Program-made: the position numbers and the translations under genes
Shown: piece by piece, positions 15,773-23,124 of the stretch
Layout: every line of letters starts with the position of its first letter
How positions within the stretch are numbered: the stretch's first letter is position 1
Notes under the pieces: generated by a model
Told to the model about the DNA's origin: nothing
The model's input: the letters and a program-made list of their open reading frames with translations, nothing else
The model's database searches: none
Assembly (NCBI GenBank): GCA_030765605.1
Contig: JAVCCG010000105.1
Span: forward strand, 1-23,780
Length of the DNA stretch: 23,780 nt
Direction of reading: 5' to 3'
Source of the DNA: Candidatus Alcyoniella australis
GTDB taxonomy: Bacteria; Lernaellota; Lernaellaia; JAVCCG01; Alcyoniellaceae

Positions 15773-16878
15773 TCTTCGTTTCTGTGCGCCGGGTGCGTTT
15801 GGAGCCAGGCCAGCATCTCGGGGAAGGTCTCGCTCTCGGCGTTGATCCCGGCCACCAGATCGATGTGGCCGTAGTCCTCTTTATGGCCGAAATCCTTGCC
15901 GAACGGCGCGACCTTATGATCGCCCTCGCCGAACAGTTCGCGGGTCTTGTGCGAGAGATCAACCGAGCTTTGCAGGTCCTGCACGCCGCAGACCAGCAGC
16001 GTGGGGGTGGTGATGTTTTTCGCCTCTTCGGCAAAGTAGACCGTGCCGTCCCACGAGGCCAGGCCGCGGCCTTTAAACAGCGTGGACATTTGCAATACCT
16101 GATTGCCCGATACGTCCTCAAGGGAGCCGGACATGATCGCGCGTCCGGCCTGCGGCGCGGTGTTCGGCGGGTAGTAGTCGAAACGTTCGCTCTTGAGGTT
16201 CCAGCGACCGGCCAGCGGCGCCTGGAGCTTGCTCAGCGTGCCGATCGGCACCCGACGCATGATCGGTCCGAGCCAAGATAAGCCGATTATGGGTTGGTAG
16301 TCCGAGCCGGTATCCGCGTAGCGCAGGCCCGAGCCCGCGGCCACGCCCGAGGCGAGCTTGGGCGAGCCGTGCAGCGCGCAATAGCAGAACAGCAGGATGC
16401 CGCCCATGCTCAGGCCGATCCAGTGCATGTTGGCAAAGCCGGTGCGCTCGAGGATGTAATCGACGAACGCCGGGTCGTCTTTGTAGATGAAGTCGTCCAC
16501 GGTCCAGTCCCAGCGCTTGCCGGTGAACAGGCCCGCGTGGTCTGACAAGCCGCGGCCGCGCAAATCGCAGACGAACACATCGTAGCCGCGATCAGCCAGC
16601 CAGTGCGCCAGCGATGGCGACGGATGCTCTTTGGTGCCAACGCCCAAATCGAAATTCTTGTAGCTCGCGGCCAGGCCGTGATGCAGCAGCACCGGCTCGC
16701 CGTGGGGATTCTCACCGCGCGGACGATAGCGGTGCAGCGCAATGCGCCAGCCGTCCGAGGCAGTGACGTAGTGCACCTCGTCCTCGGTGGTCTTGGGGCC
16801 GTATGCCGCCTCGACGAAATAGAGATAGAGCCGGGCCGCGACGATGATCAGCAGGATGACGAATAGAACGGTTAACAT
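15769..16878 (-). CDS. Membrane-anchored alpha/beta hydrolase (lipase/esterase-like)
   Basis: The 369-residue protein begins with a hydrophobic helix (about 2-20) without a clear cleavage site, so it is probably an uncleaved anchor. The alpha/beta hydrolase fold follows, with oxyanion region LLHHGLAAS (64-72), DLRGRGLSD (105-113), and nucleophile Ser 157 in GLSMGG. The likely acid is Asp 301 in VCGVQDLQ, and the likely base is His 338 in DYGHIDL. The arrangement resembles acid-lipase/AB-hydrolase-associated lipases; an ester substrate is likely but unspecified. The start is ATG 16878, with GGGAG 5 bases upstream (16884-16888, - strand). It is the first gene of a two-gene unit with the GspE-like ATPase, an unusual pairing. 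Confidence 0.85.
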   Translation of the reverse strand: MLTVLFVILLIIVAARLYLYFVEAAYGPKTTEDEVHYVTASDGWRIALHRYRPRGENPHGEPVLLHHGLAASYKNFDLGVGTKEHPSPSLAHWLADRGYDVFVCDLRGRGLSDHAGLFTGKRWDWTVDDFIYKDDPAFVDYILERTGFANMHWIGLSMGGILLFCYCALHGSPKLASGVAAGSGLRYADTGSDYQPIIGLSWLGPIMRRVPIGTLSKLQAPLAGRWNLKSERFDYYPPNTAPQAGRAIMSGSLEDVSGNQVLQMSTLFKGRGLASWDGTVYFAEEAKNITTPTLLVCGVQDLQSSVDLSHKTRELFGEGDHKVAPFGKDFGHKEDYGHIDLVAGINAESETFPEMLAWLQTHPAHRNEE

Positions 16879-16910
16879 TTGAACTCCCAGGTGGTGGCGG
16901 GCAGCGAACC

Positions 16911-16939
16911 TACATACCGCAAGCAGGCCCGCAGCTCAA
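16911..16939 (-). promoter_or_regulatory. Candidate promoter of the hydrolase/ATPase unit
   Basis: On the - strand, TTGAGC (complement of 16934-16939) is followed after 17 bases by TATGTA (complement of 16911-16916). Spacing is ideal but the -10 match is poor. It sits about 33 bases before the hydrolase start. Confidence 0.3.
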
Positions 16940-16955
16940 CCCTTGAGCGATTCGG

Positions 16956-16983
16956 TTGCGGCCGCGTGCTGATCTGCGATAAT
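16956..16983 (+). promoter_or_regulatory. Candidate promoter of the HEAT-repeat gene
   Basis: TTGCGG (16956-16961) and GATAAT (16978-16983) are 16 bases apart on the + strand, giving a start near 16990 and a very short leader containing GGAGG (16998-17002). It is divergent from the hydrolase promoter within 130 bases. Confidence 0.45.
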
Positions 16984-17008
16984 CCGCCACAACCCACGGA
17001 GGATCGAA

Positions 17009-18208
17009 ATGGCGCTGTTCGGACCGCCCGACATTGAAAAGCTCGCAGCCGCACGCAACCTGCGCGGACTGGTCAGGGCGCTCAAACGCAGAGAGCACAA
17101 GCTGCGGGCCGCGGCAGCAAAGGCACTGGGCGAGCTGGAGGATCCGCGCGCCGAACAGGCACTGCTTGCGGCCCTTGGCGACGAGCATACCCAGGTCGTG
17201 GCGGCCGCTGCGAGCGCTCTTGGCAAGATCCACGCAACCGCAGCGGTCGAGCCGTTGATCGCGCTGATAAGCTCCGAGACCGAGCCCCAGACGTTGGAGG
17301 CTGCGGCGCGAGCCTTGGCCAGGCTGGGAGACGAGCGTGCGGTTGACGCGCTCAGCGGCCTGCTGGGTAGCGACCTGCCGTCGTTGAACAAGGCGGCCGA
17401 GGACGCATTGCTGGCCTTGGGTCGCGGCATCGGGGCCGAGCATTGGATCGAGCGCCGCAACTTCGAGCGCTGCGTGGAGCTGGGTGAGCAGGCGGTGCAG
17501 CCCTTGATCGTTGCGCTGCAGAGCGAGCCGCTTCGTTCGGGCGCCGGCGCGGCGCTGGTACGAATCGGCGAGCCGGCGCTGGAGCCGCTGCTCGCACTCC
17601 TGGATCAGCCGCACTGTGCGGAGATCCTCCGGCGTATGGGCGCCAAGGCCGTGGAAGGACTGATCAGCGCCCTGCATGACCAGCGGCTGCGACCGCACGC
17701 CGTGGTCCTACTGGCGCAGCTGGGCGATCAGCGGGCCGCCGGTCCGCTGCTGGAGCTGCTCGACGATCCGGCCACCGCCACGGCCGAGGTCTACCAAGCG
17801 CTGGCGCTGCTTAGGCACGGGCCCGCGGCCGGTCACTTCGTTAAGGCGCTGCACGGCGACGACCCGGCGATCGCCCTGTGGGCCGCGCGGGCTCTGGGCG
17901 AGCTGGGCGATCCGTCGGCAATCGGTCCGCTGATCGAGGCGCTGCAAGGCGATGACCGCGAGCTGCACGCGGAGGCGGCGCGTTCCCTGGGCAGGCTGGG
18001 CGACCAGCGGGCGGTGGAGTCGCTGATCCGCGCGTTGCAGAAGCCCTACCTGGAGGAGGCCGCAGCCTGGGCCCTGGGAGAGATCGGCGACGAACGCGCC
18101 CTCGAGCCGTTGCGCGCCGTGGTGGAGCAGACGCCGGAGCACATTTTTTGCCCGGCGCGCGAGCCGTACGAGCGGCTGCTGGAGCAGCTGGGCGACACGG
18201 AAAAATGA
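17009..18208 (+). CDS. HEAT-repeat protein (PBS-lyase-like repeats)
   Basis: This 399-residue protein is built almost wholly of helical HEAT-like repeats of about 30 residues. The repeating core is AAxALGxLGDxxAxxxLxxAL; clear units begin near AAAKALGELEDPRAEQALLAAL, AASALGKIHATAAVEPLIAL, ALARLGDERAVDALSGLL, AARALGELGDPSAIGPLIEAL and AARSLGRLGDQRAVESLIRAL. Such proteins act as scaffolds or as bilin-lyase-like and phosphatase-like regulators; no catalytic residues are visible, so a binding role is inferred. No signal peptide is present, so it is probably cytoplasmic. ATG 17009 follows GGAGG by 6 bases. It stands alone, and its partner is unknown. Confidence 0.88.
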   Translation: MALFGPPDIEKLAAARNLRGLVRALKRREHKLRAAAAKALGELEDPRAEQALLAALGDEHTQVVAAAASALGKIHATAAVEPLIALISSETEPQTLEAAARALARLGDERAVDALSGLLGSDLPSLNKAAEDALLALGRGIGAEHWIERRNFERCVELGEQAVQPLIVALQSEPLRSGAGAALVRIGEPALEPLLALLDQPHCAEILRRMGAKAVEGLISALHDQRLRPHAVVLLAQLGDQRAAGPLLELLDDPATATAEVYQALALLRHGPAAGHFVKALHGDDPAIALWAARALGELGDPSAIGPLIEALQGDDRELHAEAARSLGRLGDQRAVESLIRALQKPYLEEAAAWALGEIGDERALEPLRAVVEQTPEHIFCPAREPYERLLEQLGDTEK

Positions 18209-18245
18209 GACGCTGCCCGCGCTGAAAAAATTGTCTGTGCGATGG

Positions 18246-18274
18246 TTGTTCTTTTAAGAATCTTCTCCTAATAT
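18246..18274 (+). promoter_or_regulatory. Candidate serC promoter
   Basis: TTGTTC (18246-18251) and TAATAT (18269-18274) are 17 bases apart, giving a leader of nearly 90 bases. A small palindrome, TTCTT-TT-AAGAA (18249-18260), overlaps the -35 and spacer and could be a regulator site. Confidence 0.5.
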
Positions 18275-18353
18275 CCCCACACGAAGACACCTGCCTGGTG
18301 AGCTCGACGGGCGCTCTTCCCGGAACGTCCCGCCTATCAACAATTGAATAGCG

Positions 18354-18371
18354 AAGGAGGTGACCACCATG
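18354..18371 (+). promoter_or_regulatory. Near-perfect ribosome binding site deciding the serC start
   Basis: AAGGAGGTGA (18354-18363) is fully complementary to the usual 16S rRNA 3' end and lies 5 bases before ATG 18369. It rules out the in-frame GTG at 18360, which sits inside it, and predicts high expression. Confidence 0.75.
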
Positions 18372-19445
18372 CGTGTTCACAACTACTATCCTGGTCCGGG
18401 ATCATTGCCGTTGGAGGCTTTGGAACAGGCTCAGAACGAGCTGTTGGATTTTCAGGGAACCGGCATGTCGCTGCTCGAGACCTCGCATCGGGCCGCGTCC
18501 TATGACGAGGTTCACAACGAATCGATCGCCCTGGTGCGTGAGATGCTCAAGCTTCCGGAGAACTACCACGTGATGTGGCTGCAGGCCGGCGCGACCATGC
18601 AGTTCGCGATGATCCCGATGAACCTAATTGGCAATGGCGGAAGCGCGGACTACGTGATGACCGGCTTTTGGTCTGAGCGCGCTTTTAGCGAGGCCAAGAT
18701 CGTGGGCAAGCCGCGCATCGCCGGCTCGTCCCAGGACAAGGGCTACGCCTATGTTCCCAAACAGCTTGAGCTCGACCCCGACGCGCAATACGTCCACGTC
18801 ACCTCGAACAACACGATCTACGGCGCGCAGTTCTTCGACTACCCGGAAACCAACGGCGTGCCGCTGGTCTGCGACATGTCCTCGGACATCTTCTGGCGCT
18901 TCTTCGACGTCAAACCGTTCGGCATCGTCTACGCCGGCGCCCACAAGAACCTCGGTCCGGCGGGCGCTACGCTGGTGATCATGCGCGACGATATTTTGCA
19001 AAAATGTCGCAAAGACCTGCCGAGCATGCTGGACTACAACGTGCACGTGAAGAACAACTCGTTGTTCAACACGCCGCCGACGTTCACCATCTACATGGTG
19101 CGCAACGTGCTGCGCTGGATCAAGGGCCTGGGCGGACCGCAGGAGATGGAGCGCATCAACCGCGCCAAGGCCGAGACATTCTACAAATTCATCGATTCGA
19201 CCGACGGCTTCTATAACTGCTCGGTCGCAAACGAGGACCGCAGCGTGATGAACGCGGTGTTCGAGATGCAATCCGATGAGCTGGAAAAACGCTTTGTCCA
19301 GCAGGCGAACGCCGATGGCTTCATCGGCCTGGGCGGCCGCGCGCCGCGCTGGCATTTGCGGATGACGATGTACAACGCGATCTCGCTTAAGTCGGTACAG
19401 GAGCTGGTTGAGTTCATGGGCGAGTTCATGCGCACAAACGGCTAG
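18369..19445 (+). CDS. serC: Phosphoserine aminotransferase, divergent
   Basis: The 358-residue protein is a class V PLP aminotransferase converting 3-phosphohydroxypyruvate and glutamate to phosphoserine. Support comes from the length, SHRAASYDEV (39-48), TSNNTIYGAQ (145-154), DMSSDI (169-174) and the PLP lysine Lys 193 in AGAHKNLGPAGAT. Several usually fixed positions differ. The N-terminal 'N-F-AGPA-LP' reads NYYPGPGSLP, AGAQKN is AGAHKN, and the phosphate-binding 'GHR-VGG-RAS-YNA' reads GGRAPRWHLRMTMYNA (322-336), keeping Arg 324 and Arg 331 but losing the His and the Gly-Gly. A changed substrate within the SerC family is therefore possible. No serA or serB is adjacent. The gene has its own promoter, a strong ribosome site and a terminator. 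Confidence 0.85.
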   Translation: MRVHNYYPGPGSLPLEALEQAQNELLDFQGTGMSLLETSHRAASYDEVHNESIALVREMLKLPENYHVMWLQAGATMQFAMIPMNLIGNGGSADYVMTGFWSERAFSEAKIVGKPRIAGSSQDKGYAYVPKQLELDPDAQYVHVTSNNTIYGAQFFDYPETNGVPLVCDMSSDIFWRFFDVKPFGIVYAGAHKNLGPAGATLVIMRDDILQKCRKDLPSMLDYNVHVKNNSLFNTPPTFTIYMVRNVLRWIKGLGGPQEMERINRAKAETFYKFIDSTDGFYNCSVANEDRSVMNAVFEMQSDELEKRFVQQANADGFIGLGGRAPRWHLRMTMYNAISLKSVQELVEFMGEFMRTNG

Positions 19446-19468
19446 CGGACTTTAATATCGCAATTGTC

Positions 19469-19500
19469 GGGCGGGCCGTTTGGTCCGCCCTTTTTATTTT
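19469..19500 (+). terminator. Intrinsic terminator after serC
   Basis: GGGCGGGCC (19469-19477) pairs with GGTCCGCCC (19482-19490) across a 4-base loop, with one G-T wobble in nine pairs. The T-run TTTTTATTTT (19491-19500) follows. The T-run overlaps the end of the convergent lipoprotein gene; in that direction no T-run follows the stem. Confidence 0.92.
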
Positions 19501-20894
19501 GCGGGTTGGTCGGTCAGGGCCAGCAGGCCGATGTGGTGGTCCAGGTAGAGCACGCCGCGCTCAACGATCGGGGTCTTGATCGAGCGCGCGGGCAGCGCAT
19601 AGCTCCAGAGCACCTTGCCGCTCAGCGCGTCCAGGGCGTAGAGCCGCGGCTCGAAGTTGTTGACCACGTAGACCGTGTTGTCCAGATCCGAGGCCGAGGC
19701 GATGTACGCGCCGAAGCTCTCGGATACTGTCTCGCGCGTGCTCCACAGCCGCTGGGGCCGCGGGCCCTGGGGCGTGTCGCGTTCGATGTAGGCTGTGACG
19801 TGGCCGTAGAGTGCGTTGTTGAGAATCACCCCCGAGCTCGGCAGATAGGTGTTGGTCAGCTGGTCCTCGGACTCGAGGAATCCCAGGTCGGTCTCGATCG
19901 ACCAGCTCAGGCTCAGTGGAACTTGCGAATAGTCGTAGCACAACAGGCGCGGAGCAACGTCGGGCTGATCCGGGTCGTAGGTCACGAGCAGCAGGCGTTT
20001 GTTTTGCAGGTCCAGGGTCGGCGTGGAGGATGAGAACCCCGGATACGGTGTGCGCTCAAGCAACAGAAGCTCGCGCAAAGTCGGATCGTAGCGCAGGCGG
20101 ATCAGCTCGCGGTCGACCAGCACGAACAGCTCGTCGCCGTCCAACGCCAGGGCGTTGCGCAGCACGATCCCCAGCTTGCCGTGCTGCGGGTCGGGCGCCA
20201 CCGGCGGGTCGAGCTGTCGCAGGTCCAAGGTTTGCAGCACTCGCCCGTCGCGGGGATCGAGCACGTGCAGCTCGCCGTCGAGCAGCGGCAGCAGCAGGTC
20301 GCCGTTGGCCAAGAAGCACATGTTGCCCGCGGGTACGTGAGCCAAAAGATCGGAGGGCGAGTCGTCGAACGTGCGCTGCCACAGCAGGCGCTCCATGCCC
20401 GGCGAGTACTTGCTCAGCCGCGCCCAGTCCGGCACGTAGACGTTGCCGCGCTCGTCGATCGAGGGGAAGTTGGTGAACATCCCCAGGTTGAATCCGCGCA
20501 GGCGAATCAGCTCGCCGCTTTGCGGATCGCGCGTTTCGACCGCCGGAGTCCAGCCGATTTTAAGCGGGATGCCCTCCGGCGGATTGAGGCTGATCGGCCC
20601 CGGTCCCATGGCGCGATAGAGCAGGCCCTCGGGACCGACCATCGTGCCGGAGAAGACCGCCAGCTCGGTATCGCGCGCGTCGAACAGCACCCGCGGCGCG
20701 GTGCGCACGCCGCGCACCGGCATGCAGACCGTGCGCGCCTGGTCGGCGTGCAGCACGTTCCAGTGCGGGCCGGGGGCTGTTGGGGGAAGCGCAGCCTGGG
20801 CAGCCGGTCCCTCGCGGTCTGTCGGCGCACAAGAGCACAGCAGCAACGTTGCGAGCAACGCGATCAAGGCCCGTAGCGTCTTAGGCGCGATCAT
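19494..20894 (-). CDS. Lipoprotein with PQQ-type beta-propeller repeats
   Basis: The 466-residue protein starts with a signal peptide ending LLLCSC, with Cys 22 the likely lipidated residue, so it should sit in the outer or inner membrane facing the periplasm. The body shows repeated beta-propeller blades of the PQQ-like type: ELHVLDPRDGRVLQTLDL in the middle and LYALDALSGKVLWSYAL (418-434) near the end. Such propellers occur in BamB-like assembly proteins and quinoprotein dehydrogenases; no catalytic or cofactor residues for a dehydrogenase are recognised, so a binding role is more likely. The start chosen is ATG 20894, which gives a normal signal peptide; a longer opening from 20927 is possible. 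It overlaps the CDF gene by 14 bases, so it belongs to that operon. Confidence 0.75.
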   Translation of the reverse strand: MIAPKTLRALIALLATLLLCSCAPTDREGPAAQAALPPTAPGPHWNVLHADQARTVCMPVRGVRTAPRVLFDARDTELAVFSGTMVGPEGLLYRAMGPGPISLNPPEGIPLKIGWTPAVETRDPQSGELIRLRGFNLGMFTNFPSIDERGNVYVPDWARLSKYSPGMERLLWQRTFDDSPSDLLAHVPAGNMCFLANGDLLLPLLDGELHVLDPRDGRVLQTLDLRQLDPPVAPDPQHGKLGIVLRNALALDGDELFVLVDRELIRLRYDPTLRELLLLERTPYPGFSSSTPTLDLQNKRLLLVTYDPDQPDVAPRLLCYDYSQVPLSLSWSIETDLGFLESEDQLTNTYLPSSGVILNNALYGHVTAYIERDTPQGPRPQRLWSTRETVSESFGAYIASASDLDNTVYVVNNFEPRLYALDALSGKVLWSYALPARSIKTPIVERGVLYLDHHIGLLALTDQPAK

Positions 20895-21783
20895 GGTCAC
20901 GGCAATCAACAGCCGAGGTCGGCTCAACGTGCACGATCACGTCGTCCACCGGCAGATCGCCCAGCAGCCGCAGCTCGGCCCGGTCGGCTATCTTGTGCGC
21001 CTCGAGAATCGACAGCTCGTCCCGGACCTCGATGTGCACGTCGACGAACACTGCCTCGCCGACTTTGCGCGTGCGCAGCCGGTGACAGCTGATAACGCCG
21101 GGGGTATCGCAGATGATCTCGCCGATGCGCTTGCGCAGCTTGGTGTCGACCGCGGTGTCCAGCAGGTCGCGCAGCGCGTCCCAGCCGATGGTGACTCCGG
21201 CGCGCACCACGAATACCGAGACCGCCAGCGCGGCCAGCAGGTCCAGGTAGGGCACGCCGAGCATTGCGCCTCCGGCTCCGATCAGTACGGCTACAGACGA
21301 GAGGGCGTCCGAACGATGGTGCCAGGCGTTGGCGATCAGCAATGAATGTCTGGTGCGGCGTCCAACGGCCACGGTCCAGCGGTAGAGCAACTCCTTGACC
21401 ACAATCGAGGTTCCTGCCGCCACGAGCACGATCGGCAGCGGATGGCTGCGAGTTCCGTCGTAGAGTTTGTGCGTGGCGTCGAACATGATCCCCAGGCCCG
21501 CCAGGCAGACCAACGCGCCCACGCTCAGGGCCGCGGCCGTCTCGACCTTGCCGTGACCGTAGGGGTGGCTGAGGTCCTTTGGACGCGCGGCGATGCGCAG
21601 GCCGATCAGCACCACTACGTCCGATGCCAGGTCGGACAGCGAATGTGCGGCATCGGCCACCAGCGCGGCGCTGTTGCCCAGCAAGCCCGCCGCGAACTTG
21701 AAGCCCGCCAGCAGCAGGTTGGCCAGCAGGCCCACCCAGGTCACGCGGCTAGCCGCGGCTTGGTCTTTTGACTTGGAATTCAT
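20881..21783 (-). CDS. Cation diffusion facilitator (CDF) metal exporter
   Basis: This 300-residue protein has the CDF layout: six membrane helices (to about 210) and a cytoplasmic C-terminal ferredoxin-like domain (about 215-290, with VFVDVHIEVRDELSILEAHKIAD). The transport metal site is visible as DAAHSLSDLASD (44-55; Asp 51 and Asp 55) in helix 2 and HHRSD (155-159; His 155 and Asp 159) in helix 5. HPYGHGKVE (73-81) is the typical loop motif. The DD-HD set is that of FieF/YiiP-like transporters, which export Zn, Fe, Cd or Mn in exchange for protons; the specific metal is not decided. The gene lies 33 bases after the antiporter genes on the same strand. Confidence 0.92.
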   Translation of the reverse strand: MNSKSKDQAAASRVTWVGLLANLLLAGFKFAAGLLGNSAALVADAAHSLSDLASDVVVLIGLRIAARPKDLSHPYGHGKVETAAALSVGALVCLAGLGIMFDATHKLYDGTRSHPLPIVLVAAGTSIVVKELLYRWTVAVGRRTRHSLLIANAWHHRSDALSSVAVLIGAGGAMLGVPYLDLLAALAVSVFVVRAGVTIGWDALRDLLDTAVDTKLRKRIGEIICDTPGVISCHRLRTRKVGEAVFVDVHIEVRDELSILEAHKIADRAELRLLGDLPVDDVIVHVEPTSAVDCRDHDRA

Positions 21784-21816
21784 CAGATTCCGCCAAGTAT
21801 AGCAGAACGACGGTGT

Positions 21817-23124
21817 TCAAGATTGGTCGACCTCGTCGGCACGCACCAAAGCGTATCTGAAGGTGATCGGCCCGATCACCTGGTTGATGGCGATGGTGGC
21901 CACAATCAGCGTACGCAGGTTGCTGCCCAGTTCCGGCAGCGAGCGGCCGATCTCCGAGGCAATGCCCAGGCTGACCCCGGCCTGAGAGATGAACGCCAGC
22001 CAGAGGTAGGGGCCGTACTCCTTGTTGCGCTCGCGCCGATTGAGTGCCAGCCGCGTGCCCAGCCAAGTAAAGACCAGCCGGGCGAGGATCAGCAGCAGCG
22101 CCATGGGCCACATCAGCTTTAGTGCGGGCAGGTCGATCTTGGCCCCGGCCACGGCGAAGAAAATGATGAACACCGGCAGCGAGTAGCGCTCGAGGGCCTC
22201 GATCATTCGCGGGCCCTGCTTGGAGTAGTTCATCACGTAGAACCCTGCGGCGATGTTCAGCAGCACTCCGGACAAATGCAGCTCGCGCCCGAGTTCGACG
22301 CTGAGGAACGACAGCGCCAGCAGCAGCAGCGGCAGGCCGGTTTTAACCCGGCTGATGTAGGCCGAGAGCAACCAGCCCAGCACGATACCCAGGCCCAGCG
22401 AGCCGAGCACCTCCCAGAAGACCAGCAATCCCACGCGCGCGTCGGCTGCGCCTTCCTGATCGGTGAGCAGTCTCGCGGCGATCAGCACTACCGAGAACAA
22501 CACCATCACCAGCACGTCCTTGAGCACGGTCACGCCCAGTGTGATCGTGGACATCGGTCCGCGGGCGCGGCACTCGTTGATCACGGCCACGGTGGTGGCC
22601 GGCGAATTGGCCGTGCAGACCACGGCCAGCAGCAGCGCCAGGCTCAGCATTGCGGGCCAGCCCAGATGGCCGCCGAATGGCAGCAGGCCGATCAGCGGAA
22701 ACATCAGCAACGAGGTGCCGAAGAACACCACGATCAATTGGGCCAGGCTGACGCGGCCGATGGTGGCGATCCGCGGTTTAAGCTCGGCGATTCGCAGCTC
22801 GCCGCCCGCGGTGAAGGCGATCAGCCCCAGGGCCAGGCTGTCGATCAGCCCCAGCCTGTCCAGGGTCCGCGTCGAGAGCACGCCGCAGTGCGGCAACAGC
22901 GCGCCGAACACGAACGGCCCAAAGAACAGCCCGGCCAGCAAATAGCCGGTGAGCATCGGCATGCGCAGCCGCAGGGTGTAAGCGCCGATGATGTACGAGG
23001 CCAGCAGCAGGAAGCCAAGGGCGAACACCGCCGACTCGGCGCCGCTCGCGTCGGCTCCGGGCGAAAGCAGCATGATGACCGCGCTGAGCACGATCAACGC
23101 CAGCAGCAGCAGCGCGCCCCTCAT
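21817..23124 (-). CDS. Cation:proton antiporter (CPA2/Kef-like), second of a pair
   Basis: This 435-residue protein is almost entirely hydrophobic, with about twelve membrane helices. Family signs are MLTGYLLAGLFFGP (57-70), the LGLIAFTAGGEL segment (99-110) and the crossed-helix region CTANSPATTVAVINE (170-184), followed by TVLKDVLVM (199-207; Asp 203 where CPA2 members keep a transport Asp). It lacks the C-terminal TrkA-N/RCK domain of Kef channels. It exchanges Na+ or K+ for H+; which ion is not decided. ATG 23124 overlaps the stop of the preceding antiporter-like gene by four bases, so the two should be made in fixed ratio. Confidence 0.85.
   Translation of the reverse strand: MRGALLLLALIVLSAVIMLLSPGADASGAESAVFALGFLLLASYIIGAYTLRLRMPMLTGYLLAGLFFGPFVFGALLPHCGVLSTRTLDRLGLIDSLALGLIAFTAGGELRIAELKPRIATIGRVSLAQLIVVFFGTSLLMFPLIGLLPFGGHLGWPAMLSLALLLAVVCTANSPATTVAVINECRARGPMSTITLGVTVLKDVLVMVLFSVVLIAARLLTDQEGAADARVGLLVFWEVLGSLGLGIVLGWLLSAYISRVKTGLPLLLLALSFLSVELGRELHLSGVLLNIAAGFYVMNYSKQGPRMIEALERYSLPVFIIFFAVAGAKIDLPALKLMWPMALLLILARLVFTWLGTRLALNRRERNKEYGPYLWLAFISQAGVSLGIASEIGRSLPELGSNLRTLIVATIAINQVIGPITFRYALVRADEVDQS

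Noticed and set aside
21796-21816. TATACT with TTGAAC just before the CDF gene on the - strand
   Set aside because: The spacer is 13 bases, and the start site would fall only a few bases before the ATG, leaving no room for the ribosome site.
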